Of a stretch of DNA of 64,000 nt, positions 36,920 to 46,241 are shown piece by piece. The first letter of the stretch is position 1; the number at the start of each line of letters is the position of its first letter. The translations under genes and the position numbers were made by a program. The notes under the pieces are model-generated. The model was not told the DNA's origin. It saw nothing but the letters and a program-made list of their open reading frames with translations, and ran no database searches. Source of the stretch: Alphaproteobacteria bacterium (GTDB lineage: Bacteria; Pseudomonadota; Alphaproteobacteria; Rhodobacterales; Rhodobacteraceae); the NCBI GenBank assembly GCA_030427405.1, contig JAUHXK010000011.1:1-64000 (forward strand). Reading direction: 5' to 3'.

Positions 36920-37569
36920 TCAAGCCCTGCGATGATGGACCGCAGGGTTGGAATGCCGTCGCCCTTTTCAGACGATGTCAGAACGATCTCGGGAAAGGCG
37001 GCAGGGTGTTTGGACAGCGCGGCGCGCACCTGTTCCAGCACCTTTTCGCGGTCTTTTGCCTTGACCTTGTCCGCCTTGGTCAGAACGCATTGGAAGGTGA
37101 CCGCGCTTGTATCCAAAAGCTTCATGATCTCGGCATCGACGGATTTTACCCCGTGCCGCGCATCGATCAACACAAAGGCCCGGCGCAATGTCTGACGGCC
37201 GCTCAGGTACCGTTTCAGAAGCTTTTGCCATTTTTCAACAACCGCCAGCGGGGCGTTGGCATAGCCATAGCCGGGCAGGTCGACCAGATACAGGTCGGGG
37301 CCTTGCGTGAAATAGTTGATCTCCTGCGTCCGACCCGGCGTGTTCGACGCACGGGCTAAGCCCTTGGTCCCCGTCAATGCGTTGATCAGGCTGGATTTGC
37401 CGACGTTTGATCGCCCGGCAAAGCAGACTTCGATCCGGTCAGGCGCAGGCAGGCCATCCATCGCCACGACGCCTTTGACAAATTCCGATGGTCCGGCGAA
37501 CAGTTTGCGCCCGGCCTCGGACGAGACTGCGTCAGGCTCTGCGGCCAGGGGGAAGGGAAGGCTGGTCAT
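36916..37569 (-). CDS. engB: Ribosome biogenesis GTPase EngB (YihA)
   Basis: Protein of 217 aa from the ATG at 37569 (MTSLPFPLAAEPDAV), which overlaps the MOSC stop. G1 GRSNVGKS at 52-59, G3 DLPGYG, G4 TKAD, G5 TSSEKGDG. It is an essential GTPase in 50S maturation. The order yidC-MOSC-engB is common in the Rhodobacteraceae. The stop overlaps the DUF2946 gene. Confidence 0.96.
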   Translation of the reverse strand: MTSLPFPLAAEPDAVSSEAGRKLFAGPSEFVKGVVAMDGLPAPDRIEVCFAGRSNVGKSSLINALTGTKGLARASNTPGRTQEINYFTQGPDLYLVDLPGYGYANAPLAVVEKWQKLLKRYLSGRQTLRRAFVLIDARHGVKSVDAEIMKLLDTSAVTFQCVLTKADKVKAKDREKVLEQVRAALSKHPAAFPEIVLTSSEKGDGIPTLRSIIAGLE

Positions 37570-38303
37570 ACCAACTGAACCTCGTCTCCGACGTTGATGG
37601 TCCCACCCCGAAGCACCTCGGCATAAACACCGAAATCCTGGTGGTTCCAATGGGCCAGGGCACCCAGCGTATCTGCGTCGCGTTCTCCGGTTTCGGGGTT
37701 CGCGGTTGTGGCAAGACAGCGGGTGATGCGTTCCTTGACGCGCAGCACCGTTTGGCCAATCCGCAGGTCACGCCCGACCCAATCGAATTCTTCCCACAGG
37801 GGAAACCCGTCGACCCAGAGGTTTCCGCGCCAGCGGCAGGTGGACAGATCGCGCCCCAGCTTTTGCTCGACCGCGCGGTGCGAGGCGCGGTTGCACAGGC
37901 TGATGGACGGGAACGGGCTGTCGGTCATGCCGCGTCCGGGTACCCGAATGATGCGGGCCGAAGCGGCGCGGTCCGCTGGCATCAGCGGGCTGACCCATTT
38001 CAGAAACTCGTCCTGCTGCGTATCGGGGTCAAAGCTGAGATCAGGGCGCTGCGGATGGCGCAGGGTGACCTGTCCACCCTCCATCCGGGCGGAAATTGCC
38101 ATAAGTTGCGGAGCCTTGGCGCCGCGGCTGAAATTCGCGCAGGGAACCCAGCGCGTGCCGTCTGCCTTTGACGCCTCATGCGCGACGGCCCAAACACGAT
38201 CCCCGGGCATGGTCTGCCCGGGGGTCAAGGTCACATCATCAAGCCGCTCGCGCCCATGGCTCTTGATCGGGTGCCTCCAGATGTCGGTGATCGACCCGAT
38301 CAT
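37566..38303 (-). CDS. MOSC-domain protein with N-terminal beta barrel
   Basis: Protein of 245 aa. The N-terminal barrel has ITDIWRHPIKSHGRE and the C-terminal MOSC domain contains RFR-type patterns and a conserved Cys in ERITRCLATTANPETG, as in molybdenum cofactor sulfurase C-terminal domains and YcbX/mARC proteins. It may handle molybdenum cofactor or sulfur carriers. It overlaps yidC and engB by four bases each, so it is translated as part of that run. Confidence 0.88.
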   Translation of the reverse strand: MIGSITDIWRHPIKSHGRERLDDVTLTPGQTMPGDRVWAVAHEASKADGTRWVPCANFSRGAKAPQLMAISARMEGGQVTLRHPQRPDLSFDPDTQQDEFLKWVSPLMPADRAASARIIRVPGRGMTDSPFPSISLCNRASHRAVEQKLGRDLSTCRWRGNLWVDGFPLWEEFDWVGRDLRIGQTVLRVKERITRCLATTANPETGERDADTLGALAHWNHQDFGVYAEVLRGGTINVGDEVQLV

Positions 38304-40123
38304 TTGTCATCCGTTTTCGGGGTTTTCTTGAACCCGGATTTGATATTGCCAAACACATCTGGCGTGTACCCCTGACTGCGCATGATCAGGTATTGCTGTG
38401 TGAACGTAATGGTGTTGTTCGCAATCCAGTACACGACCAGCCCGCTGGCAAAGCTGCCCAGCATGAACATGAACACCCAAGGCATCCAGGCAAAGATCAT
38501 TGCCTGTGTCGCATCGGTGGGTGCCGGGTTCAGTTTCTGCTGAAGCCACATGGAAACACCCAGCAGCAGCGGCAGGATGCCGATGAAGATGGTGGCCATC
38601 AGCGATCCGGGTTCGGGGCCTGCCCAGGGAAGCCACCCGAAAAAGTTCATGATCGAGGTCGGATCAGGCGCGCTGAGGTCACGGAACGGTCCGAACCATG
38701 GCGCCTGGCGCAGCTCGATGGTGACAAAGATAACCTTGTACAGCGAGAAGAAGATCGGGATCTGCATCAGGATCGGCAAACAGCCCGCGGCGGGGTTCAC
38801 CTTTTCCTTCTTGTACAGCTCCATCATGCCCTGCTGCATCTTTTGCCGGTCGTCGCCAGCGGCCTCTTTCAGGGCCTCCATCTGCGGCTGCAATTCCTTC
38901 ATCTTCGCCATCGAGACATAAGACTTGAAAGCCAGCGGGAACAGGATCGCCTTGATGATCAGGGTCAAACCGATAATCGACCAGCCCATGTTGCCGATCA
39001 GTGCGTTGATGTTGTGCAGCAGCCAGAAGATCGGTTTGGTCAGGAAAAAGAACCAGCCCCAGTCGATGCTGTCGATGAATTTCTGCACGCCTTCGGCCTG
39101 GTATTCACGAATGGTTTCCCATTCCTTGGCGCCGGCAAACAGGCGCGTCGTGACTTCGGCGTTTTCGCCCGGCGCGACCGTCAGGGTCGGCAGGACTGTT
39201 TCGGTCTGGTAAATCTTGCGCCGCGCGTCGTATTTGGCGGCTGCCTTGAAGGCCGATCCGGGTTCCGGGATCAGCGTCGTCATCCAGTAATGGTCGGTGA
39301 ATCCGATCCAGCCATCCTGCTTGACCTGGTAGACTTCGGCCTGCGCGCGTTCTTCGGGGTCGATATCCAGATCACGTACGTCGCCATAATCGACCTCGGA
39401 CAGGGTGCCGTCGGCCATTCCGATGACGCCCTCATGCAGAATAAAAAAGTTCTTCAGTCCGGGCAGGTCGCCGTCTTCACCGATGCCGTGGCGGGCGAGG
39501 ATGCCATAAGGTGCCATGCCCACTTCGGACTGGGTGGCGTTTTCAACCGATTGGGTCACCGTGAACATGTAATCCCGGTCCACCGCAATCGTGCGGCGGA
39601 ATGTCAGCCCGCTGCCATTGTCCCATGCCAGCGTGACCGGGGTATCCACGCCCAGCGTTTCACCCTGTTCCACGCGCCACATGGTGTTGGGGCCAGGGAC
39701 ATCTTCGGCAGCGACGCCGGCGCCGGGGGCCCAGCCGTATAGAGCGTAATAGGCCGAATCTGATCCGACCGGCGCCAGAAGCTCGACAATCGGCGCGCCT
39801 TCTTCGATCGAGACTTTGTAGTCTTTCAAAAACAGCTCATCAATCCGTCCGCCGGACAGGGACAGGCTGCCGGACAGGCGGGGCGTGTCAATCTCGACCC
39901 GTGGGGCCTGTGCATCGGGCAAGGCCTCTTCGGCTTCGGTTGTTGTCTCGGCAACGCTCCCGGCCGCGCTGGGGGTCTGGACGCCATCATTCTCGGCTTC
40001 GGTGATTGCGGCCTGTTCCAGTGTTTCGGTCTGCTCGGGCGGCGGGAAAAGCACAAACCAAACAAGGATCACCAGAAAGCTGAGCGCGGTTGCGAGAATG
40101 AGATTCTTGTTTTGATCGTCCAT
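38300..40123 (-). CDS. yidC: Membrane protein insertase YidC
   Basis: Protein of 607 aa. The start at 40123 (MDDQNKNLILATALSFLVILVWFVLF) gives the first membrane helix; an upstream in-frame start adds an unrelated leader. A long periplasmic P1 domain (residues about 60-350) follows an acidic, Ala-rich linker. Four or five C-terminal helices are marked by MQIPIFFSLYKVIF and NPAAGCLPIL. It inserts proteins into the inner membrane alone or with SecYEG. Part of the rpmH-rnpA-yidD locus, though an EAL gene and ttcA intervene. Confidence 0.97.
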   Translation of the reverse strand: MDDQNKNLILATALSFLVILVWFVLFPPPEQTETLEQAAITEAENDGVQTPSAAGSVAETTTEAEEALPDAQAPRVEIDTPRLSGSLSLSGGRIDELFLKDYKVSIEEGAPIVELLAPVGSDSAYYALYGWAPGAGVAAEDVPGPNTMWRVEQGETLGVDTPVTLAWDNGSGLTFRRTIAVDRDYMFTVTQSVENATQSEVGMAPYGILARHGIGEDGDLPGLKNFFILHEGVIGMADGTLSEVDYGDVRDLDIDPEERAQAEVYQVKQDGWIGFTDHYWMTTLIPEPGSAFKAAAKYDARRKIYQTETVLPTLTVAPGENAEVTTRLFAGAKEWETIREYQAEGVQKFIDSIDWGWFFFLTKPIFWLLHNINALIGNMGWSIIGLTLIIKAILFPLAFKSYVSMAKMKELQPQMEALKEAAGDDRQKMQQGMMELYKKEKVNPAAGCLPILMQIPIFFSLYKVIFVTIELRQAPWFGPFRDLSAPDPTSIMNFFGWLPWAGPEPGSLMATIFIGILPLLLGVSMWLQQKLNPAPTDATQAMIFAWMPWVFMFMLGSFASGLVVYWIANNTITFTQQYLIMRSQGYTPDVFGNIKSGFKKTPKTDDK

Positions 40124-40248
40124 CTGGGACAGCCACCTTGAGCAGTGAAAGACACCGGTGGGTTCAACAGAGTGCAGGCCCAAAGGTCAAGCGGAATCGC
40201 CCCCGAATTCACCGTGAAATGGCTGTGCGTCGGACAATTTTGCCAAAT

Positions 40249-41790
40249 TCAACCTGCTCCGCGTCCGATTTCGGGGGCGTCGTGCAATTTGCTTCTGTGC
40301 GTCGCAATCCAATCCAGAGTTTCCTCGAACGGCATTGGCCGGCCAATTCCAAATCCCTGGACATGGGTGCTGCCCAGTTGGGCCATCAAGGCATGCTCGC
40401 CCGGGGTTTCGACACCTTCGGCCAGGGATTCGACATTCAGACGTTCCGCCATGGTCAAAATGGCGCTGACAAGCTGTTGCTGGCTGGCGTCGCGGTCCGA
40501 TCTGGTGACAAAGGTCCGGTCGATCTTGATCCGCGAGACGTCGAACCGTTTGATCGCTGCGATCGAGGCATGGCCGGTGCCGAAATCATCCAGGTCGATG
40601 CAACAGCCCAGCCGCGACAGGGCGGTGACGTTCCGGGTGATGATATCATCGGGCCGCCTGGAAAAAACGGTTTCCAAAATCTCGACCGCAAGCCGGTCGG
40701 GGTTCAGGTCGAAACTGTCAAGTTCCCACTTCAGCCGGTCGATCAGCCCGGGATCGCGCAATTCGTCTGACGAGAAGTTCACGCCCACCCGCGGGATGTT
40801 TGCCCCGGCGTGATCCCAGGCCTGCAAGGCCTTGAAAGCGTGATGCCGTATCGCCTGACCCAACTGCCCCAGCAGGTTCGCCTGTTCGGCAAATGATAAA
40901 AAGACCTGCGGCCCAAGAATGCCCTTGTCGGGGTGGTCCCATCTGGCCAGGGCCTCAAAGCCCGTAATCTGACCGGTATCGGTTGAAAGCTGAGGTTGAA
41001 ACCAGGGGCGGATCTGCCCGCGGTGAAGGGCGTCCTGAAACTCTTGCCGCAGATTGGCGCGCACCAGGGACCTACGCCGGATTTCACCCGAATAGGCCCT
41101 GATGGTCGATTGCCCGGCATTTTGCGCGTCCAGCAATGCGTCGGTTGCCGCGTCCAGCCAGTCCGTGGCGCTTGCGTTTGCCAGCGCCGTATTCTGGCAA
41201 AAACCGATCGAGCAGGACGCGTAGATCCCGACCCCGTTCAGCAAGATAGGTTCTTCAATTGTTGCCTGAATGCGCCCGGCCATCTGGATACAGGTCTCCA
41301 GGTCCAACTGCAAAGAGGGGGCGAGCCCAATGTGGAACCTGCCTGTGCCGACCTGGGTGACAATATCCTCTCTGCGGATCACGCAGAGGATGCGATTGCG
41401 GAACTGGTCTGCCAGAATATCGGCCGCCAACTGCCCATGCTGGTCCAGAACCTCGGCCATGTCATCCAGCGCCACGATAAAACAGGCGGTGTTTTTGCCG
41501 CTGCTATCGGCGGTCGCATACAGTCGATCCAATTCAGCGAGGAATACGTCATTGGCAACCACACCCTTTGGATGCGTGGTTGTTGCCTGATCCCCGTCGG
41601 CCCAATTCCCCGGACGCCTGGCCAGAGCGGATGCAAGCGGTACACCAAATGCCGCGACCATCAGGGCCTTTTCGCCGCCCAGCCAGAAAGCAGCCAGGCA
41701 GATGGCAGGCACAAAGGCAAGGACCTGGGGCCCCGAGAACATGGCACGGACGGCGCCTTGGATACGTGCAATCGGAAATTTGTCTGGCAT
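40249..41790 (-). CDS. EAL-domain cyclic di-GMP phosphodiesterase with degenerate GGDEF
   Basis: Protein of 513 aa. One or two membrane segments at about residues 23-58. A GGDEF-like domain at 80-235 has VGTGRF (147-152) in place of the catalytic GGDEF, so it is probably not a cyclase. The EAL domain at 250-495 keeps E279-A-L, N338, E370, the DDFGTG loop with D401-D402, K422, E458 and Q478. These are the residues needed for c-di-GMP hydrolysis. It lies between ttcA and yidC, where the core locus usually has no such gene. Confidence 0.93.
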   Translation of the reverse strand: MPDKFPIARIQGAVRAMFSGPQVLAFVPAICLAAFWLGGEKALMVAAFGVPLASALARRPGNWADGDQATTTHPKGVVANDVFLAELDRLYATADSSGKNTACFIVALDDMAEVLDQHGQLAADILADQFRNRILCVIRREDIVTQVGTGRFHIGLAPSLQLDLETCIQMAGRIQATIEEPILLNGVGIYASCSIGFCQNTALANASATDWLDAATDALLDAQNAGQSTIRAYSGEIRRRSLVRANLRQEFQDALHRGQIRPWFQPQLSTDTGQITGFEALARWDHPDKGILGPQVFLSFAEQANLLGQLGQAIRHHAFKALQAWDHAGANIPRVGVNFSSDELRDPGLIDRLKWELDSFDLNPDRLAVEILETVFSRRPDDIITRNVTALSRLGCCIDLDDFGTGHASIAAIKRFDVSRIKIDRTFVTRSDRDASQQQLVSAILTMAERLNVESLAEGVETPGEHALMAQLGSTHVQGFGIGRPMPFEETLDWIATHRSKLHDAPEIGRGAG

Positions 41791-41859
41791 CGGCTACGGT
41801 TTTCTGTTTCGGGCGCGGTGTGCGCACCTAAACCGTAGGGGGGCAGTCTGAGTCAGTCG

Positions 41860-42753
41860 TTAACGCAGGCGCGGAATCCCATCGGAATCTTCGCTTTTTT
41901 CGGGGTCGTTCAGAACAAGACTACTAAAATCAAACAGGTTCTTGTCCAACAGATGCGAGGGGCGCGCATTTGTCAGCGCCCGGAACATCACCTGTCGCCG
42001 ACCGGGTGAATTGCGTTCCCACTGATCCAGAATCTGCTTGACCTGTTGGCGCTGCAACCCGTCCTGGCTGCCGCACAGATCGCAGGGAATGATCGGATAG
42101 CGCATGGCCTTCGCGAATTTCTCGCAATCAGCCTCGGCGACATGGGCCAGCGGGCGGAACACGAACAGGTCGCCTTCTTCGTTAACCAGTTTCGGTGGCA
42201 TTGTCGCCAGCCGACCACCATGGAACAGGTTCATGAAAAACGTTTCCAGGATATCATCCCGGTGATGGCCCAGAACCACGGCCGAGCATCCTTCCTCGCG
42301 CGCGATCCGGTACAGGTTCCCGCGCCGCAGCCGCGAACACAGCGCGCAATAGGTGCGCCCTTGGGGAACCTTGTCCATCACGACCGAATAGGTGTCCTGA
42401 TATTCGATCCGATGCGGAACTTCCATGCGTTCCAGGAATTCGGGCAGTACGGTGGCCGGAAATCCGGGTTGACCCTGGTCCAGGTTGCAGGCCAGCAGAT
42501 CGACGGGCAACAGGCCGCGCCATTTCAGCTCATACAGAACGGCCAGCAGCGTGTAGCTGTCCTTGCCACCCGACAGGCAGACCAACCAGCGTGCAGGTTT
42601 GCCCGCCTTGTCGTGGTCTGATGGCTGCACCATGCCGTAATGTTCGATCGCTTCGCGAGTCTGGCGCACAATGCGTTTGCGCAGCTTCTTGAATTCGGTG
42701 GTCGAGGGCGCACCGGAAAAAAGCGGATGGATATCGTCGGAGTCATCGAACAT
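41860..42753 (-). CDS. ttcA: tRNA 2-thiocytidine synthetase TtcA
   Basis: Protein of 297 aa. PP-loop SGGKDS at 61-66 and the cysteine pairs C136-x2-C139 and C224-x2-C227, which hold the Fe-S cluster used for sulfur transfer. It makes s2C at position 32 of some tRNAs, including tRNA-Arg(ICG), whose gene (anticodon ACG) happens to lie at 47689. The N-terminus contains [12 protein letters not shown]. Gaps of 69 and 174 bases separate it from its neighbours. Confidence 0.95.
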   Translation of the reverse strand: MFDDSDDIHPLFSGAPSTTEFKKLRKRIVRQTREAIEHYGMVQPSDHDKAGKPARWLVCLSGGKDSYTLLAVLYELKWRGLLPVDLLACNLDQGQPGFPATVLPEFLERMEVPHRIEYQDTYSVVMDKVPQGRTYCALCSRLRRGNLYRIAREEGCSAVVLGHHRDDILETFFMNLFHGGRLATMPPKLVNEEGDLFVFRPLAHVAEADCEKFAKAMRYPIIPCDLCGSQDGLQRQQVKQILDQWERNSPGRRQVMFRALTNARPSHLLDKNLFDFSSLVLNDPEKSEDSDGIPRLR

Positions 42754-42927
42754 GGGCTGGCCCTAGCGTGTTTGGTTCGGTCGGGCAAGGGGGCGGATCA
42801 GCCAAGGCGGGGTCAGCAAGGCGCCCGCCAGCGACCCGCGCCGCAGTGTGCAAACACGCGAGCAAATGTTCAATGGCCGGTGTCACCGCGTGCGGGATGT
42901 TGATGCAAAACGTCAGGCTTGGGCAGA

Positions 42928-43176
42928 TCACGTCGAGTGGTCATTGCCGTCCTGCCGGTCCGGCACCGGGTCATAGCCATCGCCACCCCACGGGTGGCAG
43001 CGGCCAATCCGCCGCGCGGCGAGCCAGCTTCCCTTGACCGGTCCGTGCTTTTCCAACGCTTCCAGCGCATAGGCGGAACATGTCGGCTGATACCGGCAAT
43101 TGAACCCGACCCAGGGGCTGAACAGCAACCGATAAGCGCGCACGGGCAGGGCGATGATATGTGAAAGCAAGGTCAT
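42928..43176 (-). CDS. yidD: Membrane protein insertion efficiency factor YidD
   Basis: Protein of 82 aa with the family core [20 protein letters not shown], then ALEALEKHG and [18 protein letters not shown]. An amphipathic protein at the inner membrane that assists YidC. The start overlaps the rnpA stop by four bases. A 174-base stretch to ttcA holds no supported gene. Confidence 0.96.
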   Translation of the reverse strand: MTLLSHIIALPVRAYRLLFSPWVGFNCRYQPTCSAYALEALEKHGPVKGSWLAARRIGRCHPWGGDGYDPVPDRQDGNDHST

Positions 43177-43589
43177 TTTCGCGCATTGTGTATTTTGCGC
43201 AGCGCATAGGACAGATCGTCCAGCAGCGCCTCATAGGGGCGCGCGGCCGTGACTTCGGCCCGGCCGATCAGCACATAGTCCCACCCGTCCTGACCCTTGA
43301 CCGACAGCACGGCCCGTGCGGCTTCGCGCAGGCGGCGTTTGGCGCGGTTGCGAGCCACGGCATTACCGACCTTTTTGGAACAGGTGAACCCGACGCGAAT
43401 ACCGGATGCCTCGTCCGGCGCGCGCTTTCTGCCCTGGACCATCATCGAGGCCGTGCCTTGCCTGCGTGCGCGCGCAGCCTTTAGGAAATCAGCGCGCTTT
43501 CGCAGCACGTTGAAGGATACGGGCAGGGTTTCGGGCGCGCAAACGGACGCCGCCGGGGGCGATTCCCCGGGCTGGTTCTTACCATCCAC
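43173..43589 (-). CDS. rnpA: Ribonuclease P protein component
   Basis: Protein of 138 aa. Core [35 protein letters not shown] and the RRLRE helix that binds the RNA subunit. The first about 25 residues before [11 protein letters not shown] are an extension; a later start is possible but no better ribosome site is evident. It processes tRNA 5' ends with the RNase P RNA. Coupled to yidD by overlap. Confidence 0.93.
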   Translation of the reverse strand: MDGKNQPGESPPAASVCAPETLPVSFNVLRKRADFLKAARARRQGTASMMVQGRKRAPDEASGIRVGFTCSKKVGNAVARNRAKRRLREAARAVLSVKGQDGWDYVLIGRAEVTAARPYEALLDDLSYALRKIHNARK

Positions 43590-43637
43590 GAGGGGCCTCC
43601 GGCGGCGTCATGTTCATAACCTGAAAGGTCGAGCGGT

Positions 43638-43772
43638 TTACGCGCTCAACGACTTGCGGCCGCGGGCGCGGCGTGCGTTCAGGATTTTGCGGCCGGCCTT
43701 GGTGGCCATGCGCGCGCGGAAACCGTGGCGGCGTTTGCGAACCAGGTTCGAAGGCTGATAGGTGCGTTTCAT
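43638..43772 (-). CDS. rpmH: 50S ribosomal protein L34
   Basis: Protein of 44 aa, beginning [20 protein letters not shown] and ending [11 protein letters not shown]. Translation of the minus strand from the ATG at 43772 to the TAA at 43640-43638 gives the complete standard L34. GGAG precedes the start. First gene of the rpmH-rnpA-yidD unit, with a promoter-like sequence about 70 bases upstream. Confidence 0.98.
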
Positions 43773-43841
43773 CGCTCCGTCTCCAATCTATAGCGGTCGG
43801 GTGCGGCGCAGATTCGCCTGGCCCTATTGTTCGAAGCCCGT

Positions 43842-43870
43842 CCTCTACTGGGTCGGGGGGGGTAAGTCAA
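43842..43870 (-). promoter_or_regulatory. Putative promoter of rpmH
   Basis: On the minus strand TTGACT (43870-43865) and TAGAGG (43847-43842) are separated by 17 bases including a run of eight C. The C-rich spacer resembles the ribosomal promoter-like sequences at 1084, 4831 and 9737. Confidence 0.4.
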
Positions 43871-44042
43871 ACCCCAAGGTGGGGGTTTCGCCGCCATTTG
43901 CAACAATTCTGTAACCCAACGTGGCAAAAGGTTTCAAATTGCCCGGATTGGCAGGCAAAATCTTCACGTTACGGGCCGCGCATATCAACGCAGCGTGAGG
44001 GTACTGTTGCGACAGGGTCCGGTGTCGCATGTTAGGTGCGCA

Positions 44043-44801
44043 ATGAAGCGAACGAAATCGGACATGCTGATGAGCGATACGACCCAGGAACCGCGCAACC
44101 GGATTGCGCGGCATATTCCGTTGCTGGTGATACTTACGATCGCAGTTGCGGGTTTTTTCACCCTTGGCGATCTCCTTTCGTTCGAGACGTTGCGCGACAA
44201 TCGCGAGGCCCTGTTGGCCTGGCGAGACGCCAATTACTGGGCGTTGGCCGGAGTATTTGTAAGCCTGTATATCGTGATCGTGGCCTTTTCGCTGCCCGGC
44301 GCGGCAGTGGCCTCGATGACCGGGGGGTTTTTGTTCGGACTGCTGGCCGGAACCCTGTTCAACGTATTCGCCGCAACCGTCGGGGCATCGGCCATCTTTC
44401 TGGCGGCGCGGTGGGGGCTGGGCGAAACGCTGACAGCGCGGCTGGAAGCGTCAGACGGAACCCTGAAGAAGCTCAAGGACGGGTTGCGGGACAATGAAAT
44501 CCCGGTCCTGTTCCTGCTGCGCCTGGTGCCGGTTGTGCCCTTTTTTGTGGCCAACCTGTTGCCCGCACTGGTGGGGGTGAGGTTCCGCAACTTTCTTTTT
44601 ACAACCGCGCTGGGCATCATTCCCGGTGGTATTGTCTATACCTGGATCGGGGTCGGCCTGGGTGGCGTGTTCGACCGTGGTGAAACCCCTGATCTGTCGC
44701 TGCTGTGGGAGCCATTCGTGATTGGCCCGATCATCGGGCTGTGCCTCTTGGCGGCCTTGCCAATTCTGATCAAAGCCCTGCGCGGCAAAAAGGACGCCTG
44801 A
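44043..44801 (+). CDS. TVP38/TMEM64 (DedA-like) membrane protein
   Basis: Protein of 252 aa from the ATG at 44043, preceded by AGGTG; an ATG at 44070 is also possible. Five to six hydrophobic segments. The SNARE-associated core has FSLPGAAVASMTGGFLFG and LLRLVPVVPFFVANLLPAL, both typical. Family members are thought to be lipid scramblases or transporters. The flavin oxidoreductase gene follows after three bases; this pairing is common in proteobacteria. Confidence 0.88.
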   Translation: MKRTKSDMLMSDTTQEPRNRIARHIPLLVILTIAVAGFFTLGDLLSFETLRDNREALLAWRDANYWALAGVFVSLYIVIVAFSLPGAAVASMTGGFLFGLLAGTLFNVFAATVGASAIFLAARWGLGETLTARLEASDGTLKKLKDGLRDNEIPVLFLLRLVPVVPFFVANLLPALVGVRFRNFLFTTALGIIPGGIVYTWIGVGLGGVFDRGETPDLSLLWEPFVIGPIIGLCLLAALPILIKALRGKKDA

Positions 44802-44804
44802 TCC

Positions 44805-46223
44805 ATGAAGGAACTGAAAACGGATATCCTGGTCATAGGTGCCGGGTCGGGCGGGCTGTCGGTCGCGGCGGGGGCCGCACAGATGGGCGCGGACGTGGTC
44901 CTGTTGGAAGGGCACAGGATGGGGGGCGATTGCTTGAACTTCGGCTGCATTCCGTCAAAGGCCCTGATCGCCAGCGCCAATGCCGCCTATGCGCAGGCGC
45001 ATGCCTCGGCCTTCGGCGTGGCGGACGTTGTTCCCCGGGTCGATTATGCAGCCGCCAAGGATCATGTGCGGGACGTGATCTCGCAGATCGAACCCATGGA
45101 CAGCCAGGACCGCTTTGAAGGCTTCGGGGTGAAGGTGATCCGCGAGTTTGGCCGCTTTGTCTCTGCTACGCAGGTGCAGGCCGGCGCCTATCTGATCACC
45201 GCGCGCCGGGTCGTTTTGGCAACCGGCTCTTCGCCCCTTGTTCCCTCTTTGCCGGGGTTGGATCAGGTTCCCTATTTTTCCAACGAAACCATATTTGACC
45301 TGCGCGACAAGCCCGAACACCTGCTGATCATCGGCGGTGGCCCTATCGGGATGGAGATGGCGCAGGCCCATAGTCGGCTGGGCTGCAAGGTGACAGTGAT
45401 CGAAGGCCTGCAGGCGCTGGGCAAGGATGACCCCGAGGCGGCCGCTGTCGTGCTGGACAATTTGCGGGACGAGGGGGTCGAGATACACGAGCAGGCCATG
45501 GTGGCCCAAATCCGCGGGCATGCGGGCGCGGTTGAGGTGGTGACCGAGAACGGAGAGATTCACACGGGGTCTCATCTGCTGCTGGCCGTCGGGCGCCGGG
45601 CCAATACCGAGAGGCTGAACCTTTCCGCGGCCGGGATCGAGGTTACGCGGACGGGCATCAAGGTCGACGCATCGCTGCGCACGTCCAATCGACGCGTCTA
45701 TGCGATTGGGGACGTGGCCGGGGGTATGCAATTCACACATGTTGCCGGATACCACGCCGGGATCATCATCCGCTCGGCCCTTTTCGGGCTGCGTTCCAAG
45801 GTTAAGACTGCCCATATCCCTTGGGCCACGTATACCGATCCGGAATTGGCCCAAGTCGGCCTGACCGAGGCACAGGCGCGCAAGCGGCACGGACAGGCCA
45901 TGGAAATCGCGCGGTTTGACTATGCCCATAATGACCGGGCGGTAACGGCACGGAAAACCAGGGGTTTCATCAAGGTGATGGTCGTCAAAGGCCGCCCCGT
46001 CGGCGTCACGATCGTCGGGCACCAGGCGGGAGAATTGATCAACTTGTGGTCGCTTGCCTTGGCCAATAACCTGAAGATGAGCCAGATCGCGGCGATGGTT
46101 TCGCCCTATCCCACGTTCGGAGAGCTTAACAAACGCGTGGCGGGGGCCTATTTCTCGCCCAGGCTGTTTGAGAATCAAACGGTTAAACGGGTGGTCAGGT
46201 TTGTCCAGAGATGGCTGCCCTGA
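44805..46223 (+). CDS. Flavin disulfide oxidoreductase, mercuric reductase-like
   Basis: Protein of 472 aa. FAD motif IGAGSGGLSVA at the N-terminus, redox cysteines C43 and C48 in GGDCLNFGCIPSKAL, NAD motif IGGGPIGMEMAQ near residue 178, and the second FAD motif AIGDVAGG. The dimerisation domain lacks the His-x4-Glu pair of glutathione or lipoamide reductases and has no C-terminal Cys pair of MerA. Mercury reduction is therefore unlikely. It is coupled with the TVP38-like gene and probably has a membrane-related redox role. Confidence 0.88.
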   Translation: MKELKTDILVIGAGSGGLSVAAGAAQMGADVVLLEGHRMGGDCLNFGCIPSKALIASANAAYAQAHASAFGVADVVPRVDYAAAKDHVRDVISQIEPMDSQDRFEGFGVKVIREFGRFVSATQVQAGAYLITARRVVLATGSSPLVPSLPGLDQVPYFSNETIFDLRDKPEHLLIIGGGPIGMEMAQAHSRLGCKVTVIEGLQALGKDDPEAAAVVLDNLRDEGVEIHEQAMVAQIRGHAGAVEVVTENGEIHTGSHLLLAVGRRANTERLNLSAAGIEVTRTGIKVDASLRTSNRRVYAIGDVAGGMQFTHVAGYHAGIIIRSALFGLRSKVKTAHIPWATYTDPELAQVGLTEAQARKRHGQAMEIARFDYAHNDRAVTARKTRGFIKVMVVKGRPVGVTIVGHQAGELINLWSLALANNLKMSQIAAMVSPYPTFGELNKRVAGAYFSPRLFENQTVKRVVRFVQRWLP

Positions 46224-46241
46224 CCTGAAGAGGAGCGCCAC

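Noticed and set aside
42743..42931. 62-codon frame between yidD and ttcA with a GTG start overlapping the yidD stop
   Set aside because: The overlap is tempting, but the product has no signature, is proline-rich at the end, and runs into ttcA. Conservation could not be seen.
44805..46223. Mercuric reductase and a mer operon
   Set aside because: The C-terminal cysteine pair of MerA is missing and no merR, merT or merP lies nearby; only the general disulfide reductase fold is supported.
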